Source: Acholeplasma laidlawii | GTDB lineage: Bacteria; Bacillota_I; Bacilli_A; Acholeplasmatales; Acholeplasmataceae | Direction: 5' to 3' | Length of the DNA: 64,000 bases | Assembly: GCF_015709225.1 (NCBI RefSeq) | Contig: NZ_JADNRS010000024.1 | Location: 1 to 64,000 of the forward strand | Shown: positions 27,483 through 36,755 of the stretch, one piece after another | Numbering within the stretch: the stretch's first letter is position 1 | Layout of the letters: each line of letters starts with the position of its first letter | Position numbers and translations under genes: made by a program | Notes under the pieces: generated by a model | Databases searched by the model: none | The model's input: only the letters and a program-made list of their open reading frames with translations | What the model was told of the DNA's origin: nothing

Positions 27483-28718
27483 TTATTTAAAGTATGGAAT
27501 AATTTCTTTTTTCATATACCCAATAAAGTGCAAACTACCAGTTATAAAAATAACGTCATTTTCTTTTTTGTTTTTAATTAAATTATTTAAAGCTGTTTTA
27601 GGATTCAATTCAAAGTTAAAGGGAAGAAAATCTAGGTTTTTATAACGAGCATCCGGAAAAGCAGTCAAAGTGATGGATGATGCATATTTTTTGAGTTCAT
27701 TTAGCATCACTTCAGGCTCTTTATCAGATAGTGCACTGAATAGTACATGTATATTATACACTTTAAAAATAGATTTAAGTGAAAATATGACTTCTTTCAT
27801 TGCATGAATATTATGCGCACCATCTAAAATCACTCCAGGTAACACTGTTTCTAAGCGACCCGGGTGTTCAGTTTTACTTAAACCTTCATTAATTATTTGA
27901 TCAGGTATATTTGGAAATGAATATTTGATAACTTCTATAACTAGCGCTGCATTCGTATTTTGGAAATCACCTAACAGCGACAGTTCGTAGACTTGATGAT
28001 TGTACTCTATTTTGTGGGGAAGCTCAGATATAGTGCTTACATCACGTTTTTCAATAATTTTAAGTGTTGCATTCACTTTAGAAACATAATCTTTTACTAA
28101 ATCATGTAATCTACTGTCAATGCTCGTAATCAAGTGACCCTTTTCTTTTAAAATTCCAAGTTTATTTAAAGCAATGGATTCTAATGTATTGCCTAATTGG
28201 CGCATATGATCCATACCAACATTGGTAATGACCGAAACATCATAATTTAAAATATTGGTTGCATCTAAGAGTCCACCAATACCAACTTCCATAACGATGA
28301 CATCTACTTTGTTATCTACAAAGTAAATGAGTGACATCAGTGTCATAAGTTCAAAAAATGACAGTGTTAAACCACTATGCTCAAAATAGGTTTTGTTTAG
28401 ATCAAAAACTTTATTAATCGAATCTAACAAGTCACTATCTGATATATCTTTGCCATTGAGTTTAATACGTTCATTAAAGCGTATCAAATAAGGAGATATA
28501 AATGTACCAACACGCATACCAGATTCAACAAGTACTTGAGTAGTCATCATACATACTGACCCCTTACCATTTGTACCAGTTATATGAATCTTTTTCATAT
28601 GGCTTAAATCGAGTTGAAGGAAGCTTAAGGCATCCTTCATATGATCTAGGCTTGTTTTAGGTCTAAACTTTATTTGTGTTTCTATCCAATTTACTGCTTC
28701 ATCAAGTTGATTAAACAT
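27483..28718 (-). CDS. folC: Folylpolyglutamate/dihydrofolate synthase
   Basis: 411 residues of the Mur-ligase superfamily. ATP-binding ITGTNGKGSV (about residues 43-52), VIMEVGIGGLLDATN, GMDHMRQLGNT and C-terminal HPGRLE and DGAHN. It adds glutamate to folates, keeping them in the cell. The start overlaps the valS end by eight bases. The combination valS-folC is common in Firmicutes. Confidence 0.93.
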   Translation of the reverse strand: MFNQLDEAVNWIETQIKFRPKTSLDHMKDALSFLQLDLSHMKKIHITGTNGKGSVCMMTTQVLVESGMRVGTFISPYLIRFNERIKLNGKDISDSDLLDSINKVFDLNKTYFEHSGLTLSFFELMTLMSLIYFVDNKVDVIVMEVGIGGLLDATNILNYDVSVITNVGMDHMRQLGNTLESIALNKLGILKEKGHLITSIDSRLHDLVKDYVSKVNATLKIIEKRDVSTISELPHKIEYNHQVYELSLLGDFQNTNAALVIEVIKYSFPNIPDQIINEGLSKTEHPGRLETVLPGVILDGAHNIHAMKEVIFSLKSIFKVYNIHVLFSALSDKEPEVMLNELKKYASSITLTAFPDARYKNLDFLPFNFELNPKTALNNLIKNKKENDVIFITGSLHFIGYMKKEIIPYFK

Positions 28719-31290
28719 ATTTCTTTAGCATTTCAACGACATCATCGTATTGCTTCTTGTAGTCGTCATACTTTCTTTGTTCAATGTCAATTTTAGTTTG
28801 TGGTGCTTTTGAGGTAAAGTTTACGTTAGAAAGTAATCCCTTAGATCTTTCAAGTTCTTTCTCTAAAGTATCTTTTTGTTTTAATAGTGATGCTTTTTCT
28901 TGTTCTAAATCAATCATATCAGATTTTTCAATATAGATATTGATATGTGTACCAGCAATGAAAATCATGTCGCTCGAATCTACATTGATTTCATAAGCTA
29001 TTGCTTTTGTATTTAAGAATTTAGTTAAGTAATTTTCATATAATTTAACTTCATTTATCATATCCACAGATTTGATCTCTAGTGTAACATCAATCGGTTT
29101 TGATGGTGCAACTTGATATTCATTTCTAAGATTTCTTACCTTTACAATCACGTCTTGAATCTCTTTAACTAAATCAATTTGGTTAAATTCATAGTTTACA
29201 ACCGGCCACTTAGCAATCATTACAGAGCTTTCACCAAAAATATCCATGTATAACTTATCTGTAACAAATGGTAAGAATGGGTGTAATAATTTTAAAATAT
29301 CTTTAAGTACATAAATTAGTACTGCTTGAGTATTTTGTTCTAGTTTTGGATCTTGTAGTGATACTTTAGAAATTTCTAAATACCAATTTGCGAATTCTTC
29401 CCAAATAAAGTTTGTAAGTACTTTGGAAGCTTCATTAAATTCAAAGCGTTCATAATATTTATCAGCTTCAGTAATCGTTTCACTTAGTCTTGTAAGAATC
29501 CATTTATCAAATAAATTTAATTTATTTTCATCGATCACTAAAGATTTATCTTTAATATTTAATGATACGAATCTAGTAATGTTCCATAATTTATTAATGA
29601 AGTTCCAACTTGACTCAATTTTTGTAATATCATATCTTGTATCTTGTCCTGGCGCAGCATTAGATACAATGAAAAATCTAAGTGCATCCACACCATACTT
29701 ATCAATTACATCCATTGGATCCACACCATTATTTAATGATTTAGACATTTTTCTACCTTGCTCATCTCTGATGAGTCCATGTAGTAATACAGTCTTAAAT
29801 GGGTCTTTTTTAGTAAATTCAAGACCTTGGAACATCATTCTGGCAACCCAAAAGAAAATAATATCATAACCTGTCACTAAAACATCAGTTGGGTAATATC
29901 TTTTAAAGTTTGGGTCCTCTTCATTTGGCCAACCAAGTGTTGAAAATGGCCATAATGCACTTGAAAACCAAGTATCAAGTACGTCTTCATCCTGTATCCA
30001 ATCAGCACCCGGTGATTCTACTTGAACTTTAACTTCATCCCCCTTAAACCATGCAGGTATTCTATGTCCCCACCACAATTGACGAGATATTGTCCAGTCT
30101 TGAATATTGTTTAACCAGTTTTCGAATGTATTTTTAAAACGTTCAGGTACAAAGTTTACTTGATTCATTTTTAAAGTCTGTTCCGTTAAACCTTTCATAT
30201 CTACAAACCATTGTAGAGATAATCTTGGTTCAACCATAACACCTGTGCGCTCTGAGTAACCCACTTGGTGAGTATAGGGTTCCACTTTAGGACATAGGTT
30301 TAGTGCTTGTAAATCTTTAACAACGTTTTTACGGCACTCAAATCTATCTTGACCTACATATTTTAGTGCAAGTTCACTCATAGTACCATCTTCATTCATA
30401 CATAGAGGCATTTCTAGGTTATGTCTTTTAGCAACTTCATAGTCATTTGGGTCGTGTGCTGGAGTAACCTTAACAACACCTGTACCAAATGCTTTGTCTA
30501 CATAATCATCTGCAATAACCGGAATTTTAGTATTTGTTCCCGGAATATATACAAGTTCACCAATATATTTTTTGTAACGTTCATCATCAGGATGAACCAT
30601 TAATGCTTGGTCAGCAAACATCGTTTCAGGACGTGTAGTTGCAATCGTTAAACCACCATCCATATGTACAAATGGGTAAGTGAAGTGATATAAGTTTCCT
30701 TGTGTTTCTTCATACTCAACTTCAATATTAGATAAAGCAGTTTTAGCTTGGCAATCCCAGTTAATAATTCTATAACCACGATAGATCCAGCCCTTATTAT
30801 ATAAAGTGATAAACACCTTGTTAACGGCCTCATTTAATTTTTCATCTAGTGTAAATCTTTCCTTGGTGTAATCTAAAGATAACCCAAGAGCTTTCCACTG
30901 AGTTCTAATATGAAGAGAATATTCTTCTTTCCACTCCCAAGCTTTTTCAAGATATTTTTCTCTACCAAGATCATATCTGGAAATACCTTGACTCTTTAAT
31001 CTATCATCAATGCGTGCTTGAGTTGCAATACCTGCATGGTCCATACCAGGTAAGTATAATGCATCAAAGCCTTGCATACGTTTACGTCTAATAATAATGT
31101 CTTGAATTGCTGTATCCCAAGCGTGTCCCAAATGAAGTTTTCCAGTGACATTTGGTGGTGGAATTACTACTGTAAATGGCGTTTTATTTAAATCTTTACC
31201 AGATTCGAAAAAACCTTCTTTTAACCAAAAGTCATATCTTCCTTCTTCAACTGATTTAAAATCATATTTCGTTTGTAGTTCTATTTTCAT
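28711..31290 (-). CDS. valS: Valyl-tRNA synthetase
   Basis: 859 residues from the ATG of MKIELQTKYDF, behind AAAGGAG; an ATG 42 bases upstream adds an untypical tail. Class I signatures: PPPNVTGKLHLGHAW (HIGH motif) and KMSKSLNNG (KMSKS motif, about residue 510). The connective editing domain, anticodon-binding domain and a C-terminal coiled coil (DLEQEKASLLKQKDTLEKEL) are present. It lies downstream of a T-box leader with a Val specifier codon; the start overlaps the GNAT gene by 29 bases. Confidence 0.97.
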   Translation of the reverse strand: MKIELQTKYDFKSVEEGRYDFWLKEGFFESGKDLNKTPFTVVIPPPNVTGKLHLGHAWDTAIQDIIIRRKRMQGFDALYLPGMDHAGIATQARIDDRLKSQGISRYDLGREKYLEKAWEWKEEYSLHIRTQWKALGLSLDYTKERFTLDEKLNEAVNKVFITLYNKGWIYRGYRIINWDCQAKTALSNIEVEYEETQGNLYHFTYPFVHMDGGLTIATTRPETMFADQALMVHPDDERYKKYIGELVYIPGTNTKIPVIADDYVDKAFGTGVVKVTPAHDPNDYEVAKRHNLEMPLCMNEDGTMSELALKYVGQDRFECRKNVVKDLQALNLCPKVEPYTHQVGYSERTGVMVEPRLSLQWFVDMKGLTEQTLKMNQVNFVPERFKNTFENWLNNIQDWTISRQLWWGHRIPAWFKGDEVKVQVESPGADWIQDEDVLDTWFSSALWPFSTLGWPNEEDPNFKRYYPTDVLVTGYDIIFFWVARMMFQGLEFTKKDPFKTVLLHGLIRDEQGRKMSKSLNNGVDPMDVIDKYGVDALRFFIVSNAAPGQDTRYDITKIESSWNFINKLWNITRFVSLNIKDKSLVIDENKLNLFDKWILTRLSETITEADKYYERFEFNEASKVLTNFIWEEFANWYLEISKVSLQDPKLEQNTQAVLIYVLKDILKLLHPFLPFVTDKLYMDIFGESSVMIAKWPVVNYEFNQIDLVKEIQDVIVKVRNLRNEYQVAPSKPIDVTLEIKSVDMINEVKLYENYLTKFLNTKAIAYEINVDSSDMIFIAGTHINIYIEKSDMIDLEQEKASLLKQKDTLEKELERSKGLLSNVNFTSKAPQTKIDIEQRKYDDYKKQYDDVVEMLKKYV

Positions 31291-31822
31291 GTTCGAAAAA
31301 CTCCTTTTTTGAAATTTCGTAGTATAAAACATAGTTAATATTAGGATTTTCTATATATCGCTTATGTTTTTTGTATACAAATTTAAATCCAGATTTTAAT
31401 ATAACTTTCTTACTTGCTATATTAAAATCAGCGTGTGCTACCTTTAAATAATCAAACTTTAATTCTCTAAAGACATAATTCATAACCACCGAAACAGCCT
31501 CTGTAACAATACCTTGATTCCAATAGGTATCATCTAATACAAATCCAATTTCAGCTCCTTTACCAAAAAATCGATCATTTGATAGATTATTTAAGCTAAC
31601 CGTACCGATCATGAGATCATCTTCTCGTAGTGTAATCGCCCAAAGATTAGCTTCTTTGATGTGTAAATTTAGTATAGAACGTGTCTCATCAAGATTTCTA
31701 TGTGGAAACCATCCTGCATTCGGTCCAATACTATCTTTAGAAGCAAAGTAAAAAAATGAGACTAAATCCTTTTCATCAGGACTTCTTAAAACAACTCTTT
31801 TTCCTTCAAGTATTGGCAGCAT
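31262..31822 (-). CDS. GNAT acetyltransferase, RimJ/RimL type
   Basis: 186 residues. The acetyl-CoA fold of the RimJ/L group is seen in VVLRSPDEKDLVSFF, WAITLREDDLMIGTVSLNN, GAEIGFVLDDTYWNQGIVTEAV (about residues 89-110, motif A) and FDYLKVAHADFNIASKKVILKSGFKFVYKKH. Ribosome site AGGAGG. It is the first gene behind the valine T-box and overlaps valS, so it is made under the same tRNA-Val control. The acceptor (protein N-terminus, small molecule or aminoacyl compound) is unknown. Confidence 0.87.
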   Translation of the reverse strand: MLPILEGKRVVLRSPDEKDLVSFFYFASKDSIGPNAGWFPHRNLDETRSILNLHIKEANLWAITLREDDLMIGTVSLNNLSNDRFFGKGAEIGFVLDDTYWNQGIVTEAVSVVMNYVFRELKFDYLKVAHADFNIASKKVILKSGFKFVYKKHKRYIENPNINYVLYYEISKKEFFEHENRTTNEI

Positions 31823-31832
31823 ATAGCCTCCT

Positions 31833-32080
31833 AAATAAAAATCCCTAGACTGATAAACAGTCTAAGGACGAAAAATCGCGGTACCACCTTAGTTCACAAA
31901 ATAAATTGTGCACCTTCATTAAACTTTTATAACGTAAAGTTAATCCGAATTAAGCTACTAAATTTATTTCACCTAATCCGCTCAGTGATGACTTTCATTT
32001 ATGGGTTATAAGAGTTTCACCTATTCTCTTAATCTCTTTTATGACTTTTTTATAAATTACTCTTTCACTTCATAGCGTTT
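31833..32080 (-). promoter_or_regulatory. T-box riboswitch, tRNA-Val specific
   Basis: The leader holds the T-box sequence AAGGTGGTACCGCG (31877-31890) able to pair with uncharged tRNA, followed by a terminator stem CCTTAGACTG/CAGTCTAGGG and a T run (31833-31867). In Stem I the loop-E motif is visible as AGTA-ATTTAT paired with ATAAAT-GAA, followed by GTC (31990-31992), a valine codon in the specifier position. The stem base CGCT...AGTGA/TCACT...AGCG closes it. It should raise expression of GNAT-valS-folC-lipase when tRNA-Val is uncharged. Confidence 0.95.
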
Positions 32081-32085
32081 CTAAT

Positions 32086-32114
32086 ATTATATACTAATTA
32101 ATTTTGATATGCAA
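32086..32114 (-). promoter_or_regulatory. Promoter of the T-box operon
   Basis: TATAAT (32086-32091) with a weak -35 TTGCAT 17 bases upstream, inside the end of the preceding gene. Confidence 0.6.
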
Positions 32115-32739
32115 TTGTAAATCTAGAATTTATATATTTTGGATGTTCACATTCTAATACAATCGCGTGTGCTAAATCTCTTACAGATATTCTAGAACGT
32201 TCTAAGCTATCATAGATTAGATGATCTTTACCATAAACATATTGTTTAGTTAAGGGACCATCAAAGACTTCAGCTGCAGGAGACACGAAGGTAACCTTTA
32301 AAGATGTATCACCCTTATAAGTTTCATATACCTTATCTGTACCTTCTAATGCTTTAATCCATGGTTTTGGAAAAACTAAACTGTCTTTGACTAACTCACC
32401 ATCATATTGGATTAAAGTGGTTGCACCAATTACAGATATCACATGTTTATTTAACTTTTTAGCCATGTTAAATATTACTTTATAACCGTCTAAAAAGCGT
32501 TCTGCTTGAGCTACATGATAATATCCTGGATTATACGCTGATACTATCACATCACAATCTTTGACTGCTGCTTCAAAATCAGCTTCATCAAAAATTGTTA
32601 ACTTTCTAAGTGTAAGATTATTTTGAGCAGGAATACTATTTCTTCTAAAAATACCTACAACTTCATGACCTTTACTTAGTGCTTCATTTACTATACTTTC
32701 CCCGATAAACCCTGATGCACCAATAACTGCTATCTTCAT
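32098..32739 (-). CDS. NAD(P)-dependent oxidoreductase (YwnB-like, NAD(P)H-binding)
   Basis: 213 residues of the atypical short-chain dehydrogenase type. The nucleotide-binding motif is IGASGFIGESIVNEALSKGHEV at the N-terminus, with an Arg-rich stretch (IFRRNS) suited to NADPH. The middle strand VIGATTL carries no clear YxxxK pair, as in the family that acts as flavin reductase/quinone oxidoreductase-like proteins. It follows degV by eight bases at the end of the engB-degV group. Substrate unknown. Confidence 0.8.
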   Translation of the reverse strand: MKIAVIGASGFIGESIVNEALSKGHEVVGIFRRNSIPAQNNLTLRKLTIFDEADFEAAVKDCDVIVSAYNPGYYHVAQAERFLDGYKVIFNMAKKLNKHVISVIGATTLIQYDGELVKDSLVFPKPWIKALEGTDKVYETYKGDTSLKVTFVSPAAEVFDGPLTKQYVYGKDHLIYDSLERSRISVRDLAHAIVLECEHPKYINSRFTIAYQN

Positions 32740-32747
32740 ATGTTTAC

Positions 32748-33596
32748 CTACCTTTTTATATACAATATACCAATTGTTCCTTCGCCACAGTGACTGGAAA
32801 TCACACAGCCAGCATGTCCTTCTAAAATATGTTTCACTTTAACTTCTTTTTCTAATCTATTTTTAATATATTCAAATGAATCTGGAGCTAATGAGTGTGT
32901 GATGAATACATAGTTATCATCAATTTCTCCATTTAAGTTCACAAGATCATCAATCATCACATCAAGTGCTTTTGACATCTTACCAACTGATTTTTTATAG
33001 ACATCCAATTTACCATCATTAACTTGAATGATTGGTTTAATACGCAATACTGAACCAACAAATGCACTTAAACCACTTGCACGTCCACCTTTATGAAGAT
33101 AGTCTAATGTCTTAATTGCAAATTGACTACTTACCTTAGGTACTAATTTTAATATTTCTTCATTGATTTCTTCAGCACTTAACCCTTGATCTTTTAAGTC
33201 GGATGCTTTTAGGACTAGTAACCCAATGCCACTAGATAGGTTTGCTGAATCAATGACGTAAACATCTTTTGTCTCTAGTAAATCAACAGCTAGTAAAGCT
33301 GATTTATAGGTTGCTGATATCTTAGAACCAATCGAGATATGAACAATCTTATAACCCTCATCTAAATATTTTTTGAAAAATATTTCAAAGTCTCCGGGAC
33401 TTGCCGCTTGTGTCTTAGGTAAAAAACCATAAGCTTCAACTTTTTTATAGAGTTCAAGGGTTGTAATATCTATACTATCTTTATAGGATTCATCATTAAA
33501 ACGTACATATAATGGCACCATTTTAATGTTTCTAGTTTCTAGTATTTCTGGACTTAAGTCCGCAGTTGAATCTGTAGTAATTAAGACTTTATTCAT
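32748..33596 (-). CDS. degV: DegV family fatty-acid-binding protein
   Basis: 282 residues from MNKVLITTDSTADL, behind GAGGAG; an ATG five codons upstream sits in the ribosome site itself. The family signatures are TTDSTADLS, TQAASPGDFEIFF, HISIGSKISATYKSA and YLHKGGRASGL. DegV proteins (FakB) hold a fatty acid for phosphorylation by FakA, giving acyl-phosphate used by PlsX/PlsY. fakA is not in this window. Overlaps engB by eight bases. Confidence 0.92.
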   Translation of the reverse strand: MNKVLITTDSTADLSPEILETRNIKMVPLYVRFNDESYKDSIDITTLELYKKVEAYGFLPKTQAASPGDFEIFFKKYLDEGYKIVHISIGSKISATYKSALLAVDLLETKDVYVIDSANLSSGIGLLVLKASDLKDQGLSAEEINEEILKLVPKVSSQFAIKTLDYLHKGGRASGLSAFVGSVLRIKPIIQVNDGKLDVYKKSVGKMSKALDVMIDDLVNLNGEIDDNYVFITHSLAPDSFEYIKNRLEKEVKVKHILEGHAGCVISSHCGEGTIGILYIKR

Positions 33597-34161
33597 TACC
33601 AAACTCCTCATTAATTAATTTATCAATTCCAAACTTTGTTTCACTTGATGTGAAGTATATTTTTTGTCCTTCAAAAAACTTAGTTCTAATGACTTTTTCT
33701 TGTTTAAGTCGATGTGATGATTTGACCTTATCATACTTTGTTGTAACGATAATAATGTCTACATCAAACGCCTGTAATTCAATATACATATCTAAATCAT
33801 CTTGAGTTGGTCCGATATTAAAGTCCACCAATAAAATAATCTTTTTTAGGTGTCCATTTAACTGAATATATTCATTAATCATTCTCATAAAAGATGAAGT
33901 TTGAGTTTTTGAACGTTTCGCATAGCCGTAACCAGGTGCATCTACTAAATACAAACTTTGATTCAGTAAATACAAATTTAACGTAATAGTTTTACCAGGT
34001 GTTTGAGACACTCTTGCTAAACTTTTACGATTTGTGATGGCATTTATTAAAGAAGATTTGCCCACATTTGATCGACCAAGTATTAAAAAATGGTCAAAAT
34101 CATCTTTAGGCAAGTCCGTAATCGAAACGGCCGATGTAATAAATTCTGCTTGTTTAATCAT
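33589..34161 (-). CDS. engB: Ribosome biogenesis GTPase EngB (YsxC)
   Basis: 190 residues. G1 GRSNVGKSSLINA (about residues 29-41), G2 around SQTPGKT, G3 DAPGYGYAKR, G4 TTKYDK and G5 TSSETK (family consensus SSxxxxG). Needed for 50S subunit assembly. Heads a three-gene operon; separated from lon upstream by a terminator. Confidence 0.95.
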   Translation of the reverse strand: MIKQAEFITSAVSITDLPKDDFDHFLILGRSNVGKSSLINAITNRKSLARVSQTPGKTITLNLYLLNQSLYLVDAPGYGYAKRSKTQTSSFMRMINEYIQLNGHLKKIILLVDFNIGPTQDDLDMYIELQAFDVDIIIVTTKYDKVKSSHRLKQEKVIRTKFFEGQKIYFTSSETKFGIDKLINEEFGNE

Positions 34162-34230
34162 AATTTTACCTCTTATCTTATTGTATCATAAATTTAGAAT
34201 CATTGAATGTCATATTTAGTTAAATCCCAT

Positions 34231-34262
34231 AAAATAAGAGTGTTATGACATTCATAACACTC
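34231..34262 (-). terminator. lon terminator
   Basis: GAGTGTTATGA pairs with TCATAACACTC around a three-base loop, followed by TTATTTT on the minus strand. Confidence 0.88.
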
Positions 34263-34285
34263 TCATGTATAGTGATTGTTTAATA

Positions 34286-36598
34286 TTATCTAATCAATGC
34301 TTGCGCAAATACATCAGATACATTTTCAACAGGAATAATTGTTAATTTATCTCTAACTTCCTTTGGAATATCATCGACATCTTTAACATTTTGTTTTGGA
34401 ATTAAAATTGTAGTTAAACCACTTCTTAAAGCAGCAATTGCCTTTTCTTTTAGTCCACCAATTGGTAATACGTAACCGCGTAATGTAATTTCACCGGTCA
34501 TACCAAGGTCTTTTCTAACATAGAGTTTACTTGCAGCTGACATAATCGCAGTTGCCATCGTAATACCTGCTGAAGGACCATCTTTAGGGATAGCACCTTC
34601 TGGTACGTGGACGTGGAAGTCGTTGTTTTCAAATATGGTTGGATCTAAATTAAATTCTAGTGCATGCGATTTTACATATGAAAGTGCTGTAATTGCTGAT
34701 TCTTTCATGACATCACCTAGTTTACCTGTTAATACAAGTTGTCCCTTACCTTTATAGTAAGTAACTTCAACCGGAAGCGTGTCTCCACCAAATGCAGTGT
34801 ATGCCAGACCAGTAACAACACCAATTTGTTGTTTTTCATCTACTAAATTATGTACGAACTTAGGTTTTCCAATATATGATTCCACATTATTTAAAGTGAT
34901 ATTAATTTTAGCTGCTTTTTTCATGAGAATTTCTTTAATAGCTTTACGTACTAAAGAACCAATATAACGGTTTAATTCACGAACACCAGCTTCTCTTGTG
35001 TAATGTCTTACAATAAAGTAAAGTGTTTCTTCATCAATTGTAAATTTATCACTATCTAAGCCATGTGCTGATAATTGTTTGTTAACTAAGTGTTTTTGAG
35101 CAATTTGAATTTTTTCATACTCAGTATAGCTGGATAGTTCTACAATTTCCATACGGTCTCTTAAAGGTGCAGGCACATTTTCAAGATAGTTTGCTGTTGT
35201 AATGAATAATACTTGAGATAAGTCATAATTTTCTTCTAAGTAGTGATCACTAAATTTAGCATTTTGTTCTGGGTCTAAAACTTCAAGCATTGCAGATGCA
35301 GGGTCCCCTCTATAATCGGATGCCATTTTATCAATTTCATCTAATAAGAAGACAGGATTTACTGTACCAGCATCCTTCATACCCTTAAGGATACGACCAG
35401 GCATAGCGCCGACATAAGTTCTTCTATGACCACGGATTTCTGATTCATCTTTAACACCACCAAGTGATTGCTTAACAAACTTACGACCCAATGCCTCTGC
35501 AATAGATGTTGCAAGTGATGTTTTACCAACCCCTGGAGGACCTGCTAAACATAAAATAGTCTGTGGATTTCTACCAGTCATCATTTTAACTGCTAAATAT
35601 TCAATAATACGTTCTTTAACATTTTCTAGTCCATAATGATTCTTATCTAAGTTATCTTGAACCTTTTGTAAATCATTTAAATCTGTTGATGATTCATTCC
35701 AAGGTAATGCAACTAGAAAATCTAGATAAGTCTTAATGATTTGAGATTCAGCCATTGCTGAAGGTGTTGATTGATAACGAGATAACTCTTGTAGCGCTTT
35801 TTCTTCAATATGAATCGGCATTTTAGCCTTCTTAATATCTTCTCTTAATTTATCAATTTCATCTTCTTTTTTAGCCTTATCACCCAATTCATTTTGAATT
35901 GCGCGCATTTTTTCTCTTAGATAATATTCTTTTTGATTTTCATCAATTGCCTTTTTAACATCTTCATTAATACGTTGTTCTAAATCAGCAATCATTTTTA
36001 GGCGGTTAATATCTTCTAAAATTAATTTCAGTCTTGAGTTTACATTTAATTCAGCTAGATACTTATATTTTTCAGTGTCTTGAGTTCTTAAATTATATGC
36101 TAAAATGTCCGCCATTTTATCTGATGATAGACCAGATTGAATTTGTGATGTAACCACTTGAGCATTATTAAATAACTGATTTGCATTTACAACAGCTTCA
36201 TCAGTAATTAATTTAAGTAATGTAGTTTCTTCTTCTATTTCCCCTACTTTTGATTCTAATTCTTCATAGTCTGCTACAAAGTAAGGATCTGTTAAGAAAT
36301 ACTCATTGACTTTAATTCTAGACATTAAATTAAACTTAATTTTATAGTTGTTATTAGGTAATTTAATCTTCATAGCAATCTTAGCTAAGACACCATGAGT
36401 TTCAATATCTGCAACTGTTGGGTTTTCTATTAATGGATTTTTTTGAACTAATATAAGTACGTAAGATGAAAAACTCTTTTCAGACTCTTCAATCGCTTTA
36501 AGGGATACTTTACGGCCAACTTCAATTCTAAAATCATTATTAGGAATCGGTACGATACCACGTACAACAATCGCGGGTAAACTTGTCTGTAATTCCAT
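34286..36598 (-). CDS. lon: ATP-dependent protease Lon
   Basis: 770 residues. N-terminal substrate-binding domain with coiled coil, AAA+ domain ([15 protein letters not shown], about residues 348-362; Walker [10 protein letters not shown]), and protease domain with catalytic Ser in [13 protein letters not shown] (about 675) and Lys in [10 protein letters not shown]. Degrades misfolded and regulatory proteins. It has its own promoter with a CIRCE element upstream, so it is probably induced by heat along with the hrcA operon. Confidence 0.97.
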   Translation of the reverse strand: MELQTSLPAIVVRGIVPIPNNDFRIEVGRKVSLKAIEESEKSFSSYVLILVQKNPLIENPTVADIETHGVLAKIAMKIKLPNNNYKIKFNLMSRIKVNEYFLTDPYFVADYEELESKVGEIEEETTLLKLITDEAVVNANQLFNNAQVVTSQIQSGLSSDKMADILAYNLRTQDTEKYKYLAELNVNSRLKLILEDINRLKMIADLEQRINEDVKKAIDENQKEYYLREKMRAIQNELGDKAKKEDEIDKLREDIKKAKMPIHIEEKALQELSRYQSTPSAMAESQIIKTYLDFLVALPWNESSTDLNDLQKVQDNLDKNHYGLENVKERIIEYLAVKMMTGRNPQTILCLAGPPGVGKTSLATSIAEALGRKFVKQSLGGVKDESEIRGHRRTYVGAMPGRILKGMKDAGTVNPVFLLDEIDKMASDYRGDPASAMLEVLDPEQNAKFSDHYLEENYDLSQVLFITTANYLENVPAPLRDRMEIVELSSYTEYEKIQIAQKHLVNKQLSAHGLDSDKFTIDEETLYFIVRHYTREAGVRELNRYIGSLVRKAIKEILMKKAAKINITLNNVESYIGKPKFVHNLVDEKQQIGVVTGLAYTAFGGDTLPVEVTYYKGKGQLVLTGKLGDVMKESAITALSYVKSHALEFNLDPTIFENNDFHVHVPEGAIPKDGPSAGITMATAIMSAASKLYVRKDLGMTGEITLRGYVLPIGGLKEKAIAALRSGLTTILIPKQNVKDVDDIPKEVRDKLTIIPVENVSDVFAQALIR

Positions 36599-36629
36599 AT
36601 CTTTGATCCCCTTTCTGGGTTATATTCTT

Positions 36630-36657
36630 ATTATATATTATATTATAAAATTGTCAA
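36630..36657 (-). promoter_or_regulatory. Sigma-A promoter of lon
   Basis: TTGACA (36652-36657) and TATAAT (36630-36635) on the minus strand, 16 bases apart. Confidence 0.85.
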
Positions 36658-36684
36658 TTAGCAATCATATTGCATGAGTGCCAA
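36658..36684. promoter_or_regulatory. CIRCE element upstream of lon
   Basis: TTAGCAATC, nine bases, GAGTGCCAA: 8 of 9 matches in each arm of the CIRCE consensus. It abuts the -35 hexamer of the lon promoter. Confidence 0.9.
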
Positions 36685-36724
36685 TAGTTATCCCATCTTT
36701 TATCATAATTATAGTTATAAGAAA

Positions 36725-36744
36725 GCCTCTGAAGCTTCAGAGGC
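36725..36744 (-). terminator. Terminator of tig
   Basis: GCCTCTGAAG/CTTCAGAGGC is a perfect stem 12 bases past the stop, followed by TTTCTTAT on the minus strand. Confidence 0.8.
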
Positions 36745-36755
36745 CACTTTAAAAT

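Noticed and set aside
30421-30603. Open frames on the plus strand inside valS and other large genes
   Set aside because: They lack ribosome sites, run antisense through conserved coding sequence and show no motif; treated as shadows.
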